NCBI GenBank assembly: GCA_030052745.1
Contig: JANBVO010000001.1
Location: 2,108,001 to 2,172,000, forward strand
Length of the DNA: 64,000 nt
Reading direction: 5' to 3'
Origin: Pleurostoma richardsiae
Lineage: Eukaryota > Ascomycota > Sordariomycetes > Calosphaeriales > Pleurostomataceae
Every line of letters begins with the position of its first letter. Position 1 is the first letter of the stretch. Positions 22,072 through 32,624 of this stretch are shown here, in pieces. A model generated the notes under the pieces. It was not told the DNA's origin, did not search any database, and saw nothing but the letters and a program-made list of their open reading frames with translations. The translations under genes and the position numbers were made by a program.

Positions 22072-23901
22072 TGTCGCTAAAGGGTAATTAATCTCGTCAA
22101 GTCTGTGCCGTGCTGAGTGCGGTCATCATTTGCCAGAATAGAAGCTGTGTCGTCAGACTGATACGACGGCCTGCGTCGGTGAGATTCAGAGAAAATGATG
22201 GGTTAACGATAGGATGCTTCGGTCAACGAAGCAAGCGTCTATTCTTGCAAAGGCGCAGGAGGCGTGGAGTGAGAAAATAGAGAGGAGGGGAGGGTCTACG
22301 CGGCCGGGGGGCATGGAGATAGTTTTTATGGAAGTGATTTATGGAAACACGGCCAGGTCTCCCGCAACCTACCGCGTAGGAGGTTCCATTCTACCTCCAT
22401 CTCATCGAGCGGTTAGCCATGAGCGGCAGTACTGGCGCTGGGAGTGTGACCCGATCTGCCAAGTCCGCAGGTCGTCTGGCCCAACATTGGATGGTCTGTG
22501 GAAGCCGGCCAACCTCCTAGGCAGCTTGCCAGCCGGCCAGTATGCACTTGTCTGCTGTACTGCCAGGAAACAGACGGGCTGTTTCCGTTTTTGGAGACAT
22601 CATCGACCCAGTATCGACAGTCCCTCAGAGTGGGAGTCAAGCCGGACGACGACAGCCATGCACACCCAGCCAATAAGAGGGGCCAGACGGATGTGTAATT
22701 AAAGCCAACAAGACAAGTCTGACAATACCACTGGCTGGCGCGCGCCAACTTGGACCCGGATGCGTCCTCATTGGGAGCGATGTGCAGTTGCCGGATCCAA
22801 TGGCACAGCGCTACGCCGGCCTCACGCTGAGCTGGGCGCTTAACTGCTTCCTATCGCCATGCTCAGGTGGCTCCTATTGGATGTCGCTCTAGAGTGCAGC
22901 AGATGGCCAGCCAGTCTGCAGCATGCAAGACTGCAAGACATCGATGGAAGACCAGAGATTGGGGGCTGTGAATGCGAAGGAAACCTCATGGTAATGGTGC
23001 CATCAAGCAGCAGATACATCTTCGACGGTCCAAGCCGACGATATCTATCACCCCGTCGCCTCGATGTGTCGATGAGTCGGAAAAGAGACAACTTAAGAAG
23101 AGGAAAATGGTTGCTTCTCATAGCGGATCTAGGGCGGACTACCATCTCTATCCAGAGAGAGCCCTTCAAGCTGTGTTTATCACCCCTTGAAGTCGCTGGA
23201 GCCGACCGGCGATCACAAGAGATGGTCATAGGCTGGTCGGGGCATAGCCATCCACTCGCTGGCTTTGCCAGTTCGATAGACTCATCACAATATCGACAGA
23301 GGTGAGATGTGAATTGAATAGACGGGAATCTTCGAACGTAGTGGTAGTACTGGGAATATTCCATAACGTAGAACCAGGAATCGAAGTTGTCTCTCTTGGG
23401 CAGTTTGAGACGACACTCGAGCTCCCTCAGCCAATGCTTACGACATCAGGTATTCCCAACCCTACGTAGCCACCCACCCTAGGTACCTAGCCACCTAAAA
23501 CCTCACGAAATTCATAGAGATCAAAAATTGCATATAATAATCGTAGAGAGATATATTTTTATATCCATATATATTTAACGGGGACTTCCACTGGTCGGGT
23601 TGGGCGAGGAATACGTTAGGGGTACGTACTTGCCTTCTCGCCCACTTTGTTGATTCCTGCCGAGGGAGGGGCACGGAGCGGCCACAGCGCCCGTCCAAGC
23701 GTGCCAGAGACGTCAGTCGACTGCCCCGCCATCTCTTGATCTTTCAACCCCGCAGTCGAGCTCGCGAAAATCAACAAAGCACCTAGGGGAGGGCAGTCAG
23801 ACCTGCGACACGGAGGCAGTAACTGGCAGAAGAGAAACTACAGCCCTAGCTGATATTCTTATCACCTCATACGCCTTGCTGTTCGAATTCTGCACAGCGC
23901 A
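22072..23901. promoter_or_regulatory. Divergent intergenic region
   Basis: The region lies between the methyltransferase gene (-) and tma22 (+). The open frames at about 22214-22702 and 22840-23364 lack family signatures and overlap each other on opposite strands. A CCTAGGTACCTAGCCACC stretch lies near 23478-23495. A distinctly A/T-rich segment at 23508-23578 contains TATATATTT runs. No gene is supported. Confidence 0.5.
23508..23578. other. A/T-rich segment
   Basis: A local A/T-rich island of about 70 bp inside otherwise GC-rich DNA, between methyltransferase and tma22 promoters. It could be a nucleosome-free promoter element or the trace of a decayed repeat; nothing more can be seen. Confidence 0.5.
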
Positions 23902-24837
23902 ATGGCCGACGCTGAGTCCTCGGCGTCGACCGAGCCGCAGGGTCGTCATGTTGTCTACTGTGGTGGTAAGTCCCCTCCTCTCCATGCAGCTGGACAATTA
24001 TCGTTCCATTCAGAGGGCTAACCTCTTCCTCTCTCTTGCGCAGTGTGTACGCTACCGCCCGAGGTATGTTCACTGTCCAACCACTCCCAACGACCGCCAT
24101 TGCCAGGAAGAGAAATAACACGAGATGCTCTGCTCCCTAGTACTGCGAATACGGCGGCACAGTGAAGAAATGCCAGGACTGGCTGCAGAAGAACCACCCC
24201 GAGATGTACTCGAGGATATGGTCACCAGGTCCGGATACCTTCCTCCCCTTATTCGTCTGTTGGCCTGTACGTGTCGCCGCTAACGTGTTGCCCCTGAGCA
24301 CAGAGGCCCTTGCCGAAGCGACCGCATCCCTCTCCGTCGAAGCCCAGAAGCGCGCGGAGAAAGACGCGCAGAAGAAGGCCGCCAAGGCCGAGGCGGCCGA
24401 GCAGAAGCAGGCGGACAAGCGGGCAAACAGCGTCGTTACCATCAAGCGGATCGAGCGGAATAAGAGGAAGTACGTCACGGCCGTCTCCGGCCTTGAGGCG
24501 TTCGGCCTAGAACTGAAGAAGGTTCGCATACCTGCCCTAATGAACGTCATAAGCGCTTCCCCAGATCCGCTGTCCCTCATCCGGGACTAAACACATAAGT
24601 GGGAGGGGATGACCGTCCGCTAATACTATTCGAACGTACTAGGTGGCGAAGGACTTCGGCAAGAAGTTTGCGACCGGCTCGTCCGTTACCAAGACGCCGA
24701 GCGGAGGCGAGGAGATCGTGGTACAGGGCGACGTCAGCGACGATATCGAGGAGTTCCTGTTGGAGAAGTACAAGCAGATACCCGAGGACAACATCGAATT
24801 GGTAGAGGACAAGAAGAAGAAGGGCAGCGGTGGTTGA
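23902..24837 (+). CDS. tma22: Tma22 / DENR translation-recycling factor
   Basis: DENR (yeast Tma22) acts with MCT-1/Tma20 on the 40S subunit, removing tRNA after termination and aiding re-initiation. Five exons, 23902-23965, 24044-24063, 24141-24228, 24304-24521 and 24643-24837, give 194 residues, the normal family length. The N-terminal zinc site reads YCGVCTLPPEYCEYGG and is assembled from three exons; exon 2 is a 20-nt microexon supplying VCTLPPE. The C-terminal SUI1/eIF1-like domain holds KRIERNKRKYVTAVSGLEAF and FGKKFATGSSV, ending in a Lys-rich tail. Intron 4 uses a weak-looking donor (GTTCGC). The gene converges with the borealin gene, 177 bp away. Confidence 0.95.
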
Positions 24838-25014
24838 AGCGTCTCGTATATATAGCGCAATGCACATGTTTCTTGTTCCTGAGAGGCAGGCGAGCCCAAG
24901 ACATCATGTATCCTATGTCCTCAGACAGTGTGTTACAATAGGTACCAATACTCCAACATTCACAAAAACGCCGTAACGCCGACCAGACTCGAAAACCACA
25001 TCGGAGTCAGCCGT

Positions 25015-26325
25015 TCAGTTTCGCTTCCTAAGGACTCTTCCCGTGGCCGTCGATGCCGGAGCCGCCGCCTTGGTCGCAGCAGCCTTCTTTGCTGCAGTCC
25101 CGGCAACGCCTCTCCGTATTGTACCCATAACAGTCCTCTTCGTTGTGGCGGCCGGAGGTGCTGATGCCTTCGCTGCCGCTGCCGGCCTCCCCACCGGCTT
25201 CCTGACCACGGTGGACGTACTACCGTCACTGGACTCGCTGACGCCACTAACTCTTCTCGCGGTCCTCGTGGCGGTGGTCCTCGTCGGCGGGGCAGCGGCG
25301 GCGGCGGCGCCTCTCCTCCCTCTTGTACCTGCAGTCGTTGTGGCACCCCCAGCCGAGCTGGCGGCAGATGAGACGGTGGCCTTCCGCGTCGTGGCGGCAG
25401 CACGAGTCGACCGCGCCTTCTCCATCATGGTACTGACGAGATTTGAGGTGCTAGGTTGTTTCACCGGTGAAGCCGGCCGTGCGATGTACGACTTGGCAGG
25501 GGAGGCAGGGGGCGGGGCCCTGTCTCTTGCGGGTACACGCGTGTTGGATGATGTCGGTGACAGGACCTGTGCGGGGTTGGGGGCTCCCTCGTGGTGTGCG
25601 CGCAGTCGCTTCTTGGCACCGTCGAGGGGTTCTACCTCGTTCTCCTTGTTGACGCCAGCAGTCTCGTTTCTAAAGAAAGTTAGGGTCAGATCGTCACAGT
25701 CATAGGCTCGCTGTCGGACTGACCGCAGATGCTCAGCAGCCCGCCCTGTCCCGGGTCGCGATGCGGCGCTGGTGGCGGCTGACCGCTGGGACGCCGGGCG
25801 GATCAGGTGCGCGTCCTTCTCCGGCACGGGCGGAGGCCGAGAAGAGAGCGGCGCTGTGAAGGTCGGGGCGGTTAGGGCGGCCGCCCTCTGTTGTTGCCCG
25901 CCTGCCGTCGAGTACTTCTGCAGGAGATCACCCATCTTCGCCTTCCGCAGGGCCATTGGGATCCTATTGACGCGTATTTCTATCCGCGTCCGCAGGCCCT
26001 GGGCTTGCAGGTTATACTGTGCGCGTAGCTTCCGGGCGCGCTGGGTGACTGCAGGTTTGTTATGGTTAGATACGTGCGGTTACGGGACGGTTTCCATGCA
26101 TTCGGGTGCTCTGCCACACGTACTCTCGAGCTGTAGGTTGTCGATGAGGGCCTGTTTCTGCTCAAGTGTGATGCCCAGTTTCCGCTTCTTGTGAGGGGAC
26201 TCCCCGGAAGGAATTGTGTCCTTGGCTGGAGTCTTATGCTCTGTCGTTCCTCGTACCGCGTCGTTGTCGGCCGTGGAGATTGTAGACTCCCCCGACTTGC
26301 GCTTCCTACCTCGCGGCGGTGCCAT
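25015..26325 (-). CDS. nbl1: Borealin-like chromosomal passenger complex subunit (Nbl1-type)
   Basis: Borealin/Nbl1 links survivin and INCENP in the Aurora B passenger complex at centromeres and the spindle midzone. Exons 26325-26124 and 26048-25015, with a 75-nt intron (donor GTACGT, acceptor CTGCAG), give 411 residues. The borealin N-terminal helix spans the exon join: LGITLEQKQALIDNLQLE continues into ITQRARKLRAQYNLQAQ and then RIEIRVNRIPMALRKAKMGD. The rest is low-complexity, with SPAK/SPVK-like sites, a VGRPAAAAK AT-hook-like patch and Ala/Thr/Arg-rich repeats ending GRVLRKRN. Yeast Nbl1 is essentially the N-terminal helix alone, so the basic tail is an extension. Without the splice the conserved helix would be cut in two. 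Confidence 0.9.
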
Positions 26326-26869
26326 TATGTAGTAGTGAGTAATATGGTAGTAGTAATGATAATCCTTTCGAGTGTTCTTGACGGTGGATGTGAGGGTGTA
26401 AAGTCGAATCTAGGGCCGAGATCCGAAAGTTGTGATATAATCGCCGTGTTTGAGCTGCTGGAGTGTAGCAAGTGTAGGTAGCTTGGAAGTAAACAAACCT
26501 GGAAGCTCTAAGGCATGACCCCTGTCTAAGATGGACGTGCCCCAGGGGTGGTAGCCAGAATTTAGCGGCATGTCACGCAGATACCTCGCTTCCCCACATA
26601 ACCTTCCATGAAATTGAGGTACCTTACTAATAGCTAGCTGCCAGGCTGAACCGCCTTACGAATGAGGTACGAGAGCTCGCCTTGCAACTTGACCTCACCA
26701 CAGCCAGCTTCTCCTCGTCGACAACCACATCCATCAACCAAATCCCCCCCGCCTCCGAACCCGAATAAACTTTAAGTTCTTGAGGCGGCACCACGTAGCC
26801 TCAGTGAACTTAATCTCTTTCCTACCCGCCCGTTTTACAGTCGAATACCCTCCGGGATCAGCAGCCAAG
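26326..26869. promoter_or_regulatory. Divergent promoter between borealin and rpn10 genes
   Basis: A head-to-head gap of 544 bp. It holds GGTACC/TACCTTAC-type motifs near 26617-26632 and a C-rich run before the rpn10 start. No gene is seen. Confidence 0.5.
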
Positions 26870-27879
26870 ATGGTCCTCGAGGCAGTGATGGTCGTTGTGG
26901 ACAACAGCGAAAGCAGTCGAAATGGAGACTACGCACCCACACGTTTCGAGGCTCAGGCTGATGCCGTCAATATCATCTTCCAGACCATCACGCAAGGGAA
27001 CCCGGAGTCATCGGTCGGACTGATGAGCATGGGTGGCAAGGGCCCGGAGGTTCTGGTCACATTAACGACGGACCAGGGCAAGATCCTCGAGGGCTTGCAT
27101 CGCACGAAGAAGAAGATCGGTGGCTCTCCTCACTTGGCGACCGGCATCCAAGTAGCCAGTGTAAGCCATTCCACGTTGAACTGCTTCACCTAACCGTGTG
27201 CTGCTTTAGGCATGCCTCTAACATGCGAATGCAACAGTTGGCCCTCAAGCATCGACAGAACAAGACCCAGCGGCAACGGATCATCGTCTTCGTGTGCTCG
27301 CCAGTCGAGGACGACGAGAAGACCCTCGTCTCGCTTGCGAAGAAGCTCAAGAAGGTGAATACCACGGTGGATTTCGTCCTCTTCGGCGAGCTCGACGACG
27401 ACACGACGCAGAAGAAGCTCGAGAAGTTCACGGAGACTGTTAAGGGCAGTGGTGAGGGCTCGAACCTTGTCGTGATCCCGCCCAGCGGTAAGCTCCTCAG
27501 CGATCAGCTCATCGCGACGCCGATACTGCTCGGCGAAGGCGCTGCCGGACCGTCTGGCATGGGTGGCATGGGTGGTGGCGGAGGCATGGGCGGCGACTTC
27601 GACGGTCTAGACTTTGACCCGTCCATGGACCCGGAGCTGGCACTGGCGCTACGCATGAGTATGGAGGAGGAGAAGGCGAGGCAAGAGAAGAAGGCGCGCG
27701 AGGAAGCCGAGGCTGCCAAGAAAGCGTCGCTCGAGTCCGTCAAGGAGGAAGAAGACGAGTCGGCGCCTCTGCTGGACAAGACCGTCGAGGCCAGTGGGAG
27801 CGGCTCGTCAGTCAAGAAGGAAGAGGATGAGGACAAGGGCGGCAAGTCTGGGGATGGCGATAAGATGGACATCTCATAA
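26870..27879 (+). CDS. rpn10: 26S proteasome regulatory subunit Rpn10
   Basis: Rpn10 (S5a/PSMD4) is an intrinsic ubiquitin receptor at the base-lid junction of the 19S particle. Exons 26870-27160 and 27238-27879 flank a 77-nt intron (donor GTAAGC, branch CTAAC, acceptor CAG) and give 310 residues. Residues 1-190 form a VWA domain that starts with the conserved MVLEAVMVVVDNSESSRNGD and retains SVGLMSMGGKGPEVL. A Gly/Met-rich linker leads to one ubiquitin-interacting motif, DPELALALRMSMEEEKARQ, at about residue 253. The tail is acidic and Lys-rich. Single-UIM architecture matches fungal Rpn10 rather than animal S5a, which has two UIMs. Confidence 0.96.
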
Positions 27880-28159
27880 GCACCACCTTTCTGGCCGCTT
27901 CATCTTGCTGGCGTTGAACTACCTGGGCACTGTAACATAATAGAGACGGGTGAACAGTCCAAGACTTCCTCACCTCGAGTATTCTTGGCAGAATTGAGGG
28001 CTGATTCCGAAACGATTAAGAACTAAGAGAGAGCATCCTTCGCAAACTGAACGCCCTTTAACGCCACACCATGCCCGTGTGATCTAAGACGCCCAACTGT
28101 CTTGCATGCTCGGCTGGTACATGAATCCAACACCGTTCCAAAGGGGCAAACGGCCGAGG
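27880..28159. other. 3' region between rpn10 and trs23
   Basis: A 280-bp gap between convergent genes. It holds 3' UTR sequence only. Confidence 0.6.
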
Positions 28160-28757
28160 CTACCTATTGTTGACCTCCCTGATATACGAGTTCAATTTTC
28201 GCTCAAAGATCTCGCACCGTATCGGCATTTCCAGCTGGTAGAACGGGTTCTTCATGACGTAGTCCGCATACAGTTCATAGATCCTTCTTGTCGTGACGTC
28301 CAGGTTGGCCTGCGTTGTGTCTGTAAAAAGCAAGAACTTGGTGCCGGTCATGGTGTTGAAGCACTGCAGCCGGAAGTTCTCCGTCTCCATCACCTCCAGC
28401 CCGGAGGGCGGTTCCGGCCGGCTGGGAATGCCATTCGGCGCAGCCGGTGCTGGGGCTTGTTTTACTGGATTCAGCCTTGCAGTGATGGCATGAACACTAC
28501 TCCGTGTAAGCTTGAAGTACGATTGGGTGCTTCGTCACCAAACTCTGCAGTAGAATGACGCCTCTTACTTACCCATGGAACGTGCCCGCGAGCACCAGGT
28601 AGTCATTAGAGTTGAGCTTGTTCAGGCCACCTTCGTGGAAGTTGCGGTTATAAATGAGACCTCCAGCCTTATTGATTATCATAAGAGCGAAGACAGCCCT
28701 GTAGGGAGATGAGTACAGTGTCTCGACTGAAACAGTGAGAGGACGTAAAGCTCACAT
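28160..28757 (-). CDS. trs23: TRAPP subunit Trs23/TRAPPC4, start codon split by an intron
   Basis: A longin-like core subunit of the TRAPP tethering complexes, which act as exchange factor for Ypt1/Rab1 in ER-to-Golgi traffic. Three exons: 28757-28756 (the AT of the start codon, plus leader upstream), 28698-28573 and 28496-28160, giving 154 residues. The first intron (28755-28699, GTGAGC...CTACAG) interrupts the ATG as AT|G. Splicing yields MAVFALMIINKAGGLIY, the conserved N-terminus of the family. Without splicing the ATG is followed directly by TGA. The second intron is 76 nt. The C-terminal part is clear Trs23: FRLQCFNTMTGTKFLLFTD and YELYADYVMKNPFYQLEMPI. The next in-frame ATG (Met7) would remove the first beta strand. 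Confidence 0.9.
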
Positions 28758-30215
28758 CTTATCGTTGACGGCGGAGCTTTACCGGCCCCTGTCGCTGCCC
28801 GCAGAATGAGAGCCTTATCAGAAGCAGCAGTAAAGCAAGCTACTGCTATATCTGGTAGGTGAAGAGCCCAACTCGCAGTGACGCCAGTCAACCTGTGAAC
28901 TTTCTTTTGCGTCTTCGGGCAGAGTTGTGTGGCTTTGCCGTACGAATATCAACAAGCAGAGTGAGCTCAGCGTCAGGATCTCCCCGAGCTGTTTTGTCGC
29001 GTATATCTCTGATTGTCACCCCCTGAAGTGTCCTGTTAGTCAAAATCCCCCACCATCAGGGTTGAAAGAAGAACGGACCGGGCTTGTAGGAACGGCAAGC
29101 ACTCCTACAGCCTGTCCGCCAGGAAAAGCACCCCCACAGTGCGGACCTTGAAGAGCTTGACAAGCAGCCTTCTGCTGGTAGGCTTGCGGCGGGCAGTCTG
29201 CTTCATAATCGTCAGTTGATATCATCGGACAGCAGTTCTCAACGATGCGACGCTGGCTTCAGGACAGAGACAACGGGGAAAGTTGGTGGATGCTCAATCT
29301 CGGATGAATTGGCGACCAGACAGAAGCATCGGAGCAATAACTAACGCACCTTGCGAATGGATGTACTTTATCTTCTCACAGCATCTAATTCGAAAGAATG
29401 AGAGCTTGCTTCAGTTCGCAGCTCAAGTATCAAGCTGCCCCTTTCGACGTATGAGGTTCGGGTACGTGTGATGAGGTACTCGTGGCCCAGGCTCCCCCCG
29501 CAAAACCGAGGGTGGTGTAAATAACTGGCTGGGAATTCAAGGATACCCAGTACAACTTAGTTACCTACCTACCTACCTACTGAGACCTGTGAATGCTGTA
29601 GGCGCTGAAGCAGTAACAGGTCCAATAACAAAGATGATTGGAAGGTACAGATAATTAAAGCAGTCAGCTAGTATGCATGTATACACGTGGTCTAGTTCAT
29701 TAGTATAAGTACCTTGGATTTTGCAAGTTGGTTAGAGTTGCGCCGTGCTCGAGCTCATACTCTAGTGGCTTATTTGCACCGCCCAAAAAGGGAATAACCA
29801 CACTATGGGATGCACAGGTGGGTGTGATTACCCCGGTACCCTAAGCCTAAACGGGTGGCCTCCACAGGCCAAAATCCTCCGTACGTGGCTTTGAGGCTCA
29901 ACTGCTACCGTTCTCTTTTTGCCCCACAGCATCTCCGAAGCTTCGTCTTGGGAGCCTTAACCTCGACGACCACGTGAGCAGCTCGACTTCCTCGCGGCGC
30001 GAACCCTCTGCTGGGTTCCATCATAGGGTGCGCTTTTCTGCGGGAGCTGAGTGGAAGTAGAATTCGCGATCCCGCGCCTCTCAGTTGAACGCTCTCGGCA
30101 TCCTCGCTGTCTCTCAGCTCGGCATCAGCATCCCGCGCGTCCCTTCCTCCCCGTCTCCCTCTCCTAACGACAGCCGACATCTCATCTCTTCCCCTTCGTA
30201 CCGCAAACGCCCAAC
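28758..30215. other. Intergenic region upstream of trs23 and rpb4
   Basis: Divergent 1.46-kb region, A/T-richer than the flanks from about 29270 to 29760. It contains a CTAC tetranucleotide run at 29562-29580 and a TCCGTACG element near 29878. A 61-codon minus-strand frame at 29040-29225 (MISTDDYEADCPPQAYQQ) has four Cys and could be an exon of a small protein, but no signal-peptide exon or splice partner could be found. No gene is supported. Confidence 0.45.
29562..29580 (+). repeat. CTAC tetranucleotide repeat
   Basis: About four to five tandem copies of the unit CTAC/ACCT in an A/T-rich intergenic segment. Confidence 0.8.
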
Positions 30216-30772
30216 ATGTCGAGCCGCCCAAACTACCCCGCGACCTCGCGGCCGAAGCCGCCGCCCCCGGGCGAGGAGGAGGCCGGTTCGGTGCTGAAGC
30301 TCGGGGAGTTCGAGGACGTGGACACGCTGACGCTGTCTGAGGCGGCGCTCGTCATCAACGCGCTGCTGGCGAAGCGGCGCAACGACCGCAAGAACCTCAA
30401 CGAGACGGAGATCCTTGCTAAGACCATCGACTACCTCGACGCGTTCTCGCGGTTCAAGCAGAAGGAGAACGTCGAGGCCGTGGAGCGCCTGCTCAGCTCG
30501 CACAAGCAGCTGAGCAAGTTCGAGAGGGCGCAGCTCGGTGCGTTCCTTCCCCATAGGTCCTTGCCATTCGTTAGATCAGACATGTGCTGCGACCGCCATG
30601 TCGCGACTGAGATTTCGAGCTGTTGGGCAGAACTCGCTAACCCAGGGCGGCAGGCTCGCTCTGTTGCGATAGCGCCGAGGAGGCAAAAACGCTCATTCCG
30701 TCCTTGGCGGACAAGATTACCGATGAGGAGCTGCAGGAGCTCCTTGACCAGATCGGCAAACTCATGTCCTAG
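30216..30772 (+). CDS. rpb4: RNA polymerase II subunit Rpb4
   Basis: Rpb4 forms the Pol II stalk with Rpb7 and supports initiation, mRNA export and decay. Exons 30216-30537 and 30654-30772 flank a 116-nt intron (donor GTGCGT, branch CTAAC, acceptor CAG) and give 146 residues. The HRDC-like fold is seen in LSEAALVINALLAKRR, KTIDYLDAFSRFK and, across the join, FERAQLGSLCCDSAEEA, followed by IPSLADKITDEELQELLDQI at the end. The N-terminal Pro-rich stretch (RPKPPPPGEEE) is an extension over the core. A reading without splicing would run into an unrelated Arg-rich tail, which supports the intron. The gene faces the membrane-protein gene tail to tail. Confidence 0.95.
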
Positions 30773-31365
30773 AAGGGCAAGAAGAGTGTATGGCGACCGA
30801 AGAAGACTGTTTGATTCATGATATAGATTGGTAGGGGGAAAGGCATTGCGGGCAGCAGCATGTGGACGGGGCCCTGGGAGGAGTCGGCATAGCTGCCTGG
30901 GTTGCAAACAGGGTCATTTGCATGCATTGGCCGGCGTCTGGGAAGGTAGGGGACGGAAACTCCTTTTTTTATCACTGCTTTTGGTTGCGTTCAATACCCC
31001 TGAGGCGACGCGGGAACAAAAAAGAAAAGAAAAGGGGAGCATTGTCATGCTAGAGAAAGCCGGTCTGTTGCGCTGGCATCAACTTCCATTGCATGTTGAA
31101 GCCTACGGTCGCTGAGATCGCTCTGGCAACTATGAATAAAAGCTATCTCAGGCACAACTTTTCCCCCTTTCGGCTTCGGCCGGCTGTGAGAATTCTAATA
31201 GCTGGCTGCTGGGCCTCTCTGCTACTTTCCCTCTCCCATCCATTCTGCACAAACCAGATTGCGTCGACCACCCCGGTAATTTTTGTTTTCATTTCCAAAC
31301 CCCCTTCAATACTTGTCGTGCAGATCTCCTGCAGCCACTGCCGAGAAACGTCTGACCACCTATCC
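30773..31365. other. 3' region between convergent genes
   Basis: The region lies between rpb4 (+) and the membrane-protein gene (-). It holds A-rich tracts near 31015-31040 typical of 3' UTRs. No gene is seen. Confidence 0.55.
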
Positions 31366-32624
31366 TCAGCCCGAGAACGCAGACCAGCTATTGACATGAA
31401 CCCCGCGTTGCCTCTCCAGCCCCGTCGCGCTCAGCGTGGCCCGCGGCCGCTCGGGCGCTAAAGCCGTACCGGCTTCCTCCGACACAGGTTTGCCTTCTCG
31501 CTGGACCGGGGAAGAGCCCCGGGAACTCCGCGGGGCTGGCGGCGGGCTGAGCTTGAAGAACGGCACAGTCGGCGACTCGAGCTCGGCGTAGCCCGGCCGC
31601 GGCGCTGCGGTAGAGTCCAGTTCGAAATGTGGGTGTGCCGGGGATGGGCTTACCCTGGACGCGCGCCCGTTATGGTTACTGCGGATAGAGCGCGCCGACA
31701 TAGGGCTCACGAGGGCGCTGGTGGGACCGGGAGTCGCTGGGCTGCGAACATCGAGGGTTCGGTACGCTTGGGTCCGGGCTTGGACTAAATAGGGGGAAGC
31801 GGTCAGTTCAAGGTACGCCTCAACATAGGGGGAACGAGCTTTCTCTATGGATGATGCACACCTAGAACGTCTGCAAAGGGGTTTTTTCTCGCCTGACCAG
31901 ATAGAAGCGGCATGGGCGAGCTCGCAATCAGCCCAGGTGACCGTGGCGGATCGTCATCCATCCCATTGCCTCCCTTCCTGCCATCCTGGGGCACCTCTCC
32001 ACCCTGGAGAGCAGAGCTGCGCCCCCGGCATAAACATGCTGCGATCCCTAGGAGCAGAAGCCCAAGGGCGACCCCTACAGCGATACCGGCAATTGTCCCG
32101 ACCGGCGTTGCAGGGCCACCGGCTCCCGATGTCACCGGCTTGGCGGGGAGTGCGGCAGCGGACACAGAGGGCAGCGGCTCCGCGACGCCAGCGGTGACGA
32201 GGTTGGGGTCCACGAGCTCCGTCGTAGTGAAGTCCGTGATGACCGCCGCCGACACCGTGGCAGCGGTCAGCGGCTCTCCAGACGTGCTAGGTTCGGCGGT
32301 GACAGTGGCGGTAGAGAGGCCGGCAGTGACGGTGGCGGTGACGACGTCGTTGGGGTCGTGTCCCCAAGTCTCTGCAGCTGTTTCTACTACCGTCGGGCTC
32401 GGGTCCGGTCTGACTGTGCTGGCGATGGTCTGGACCTCCGCGATGGCCGTCGGCGCGGAGTGAGGACAGCTAGGCAAGGCGCAGCGGTCCACGTAGCAGC
32501 AGCCAGCGAAGCCGTTCGCCTGGCACCTGTAGTAGACGCCGCCGTTGGGACAGTCGCCAGGGGTCCGGACACCGAGGACTGCGGGTATGAAGCCCATCTT
32601 GGTCTGAGTGCGACGAACTGGCAT
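31366..32624 (-). CDS. Single-pass membrane protein with a Cys-rich ectodomain motif
   Basis: Function not recognised. Exons 32624-31862 and 31784-31366 flank a 77-nt intron (donor GTGTGC, branch CTGAC, acceptor TAG) and give 393 residues. Near the N-terminus is a compact Cys motif (CPNGGVYYRC, then GFAGCCYVDRC and SCP), a pattern I associate with predicted fungal surface proteins. A Thr/Ser/Val-rich stalk follows, then a single membrane helix, IAGIAVGVALGLLLLGIAAC, and a basic stop-transfer CRGR. The cytoplasmic tail is Pro-rich with tyrosine-containing RPGYAELESP. No signal peptide is seen from the ATG at 32624. The same frame stays open upstream to about 32837 without an ATG, so an upstream first exon is possible. 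It could be a sensor-like or wall-linked protein, but that is a guess. Confidence 0.65.

Noticed and set aside
22840-23364. 174-codon minus frame overlapping a 148-codon plus frame
   Set aside because: Mutually antisense, no motif, ordinary codon bias; treated as chance in the divergent promoter region.
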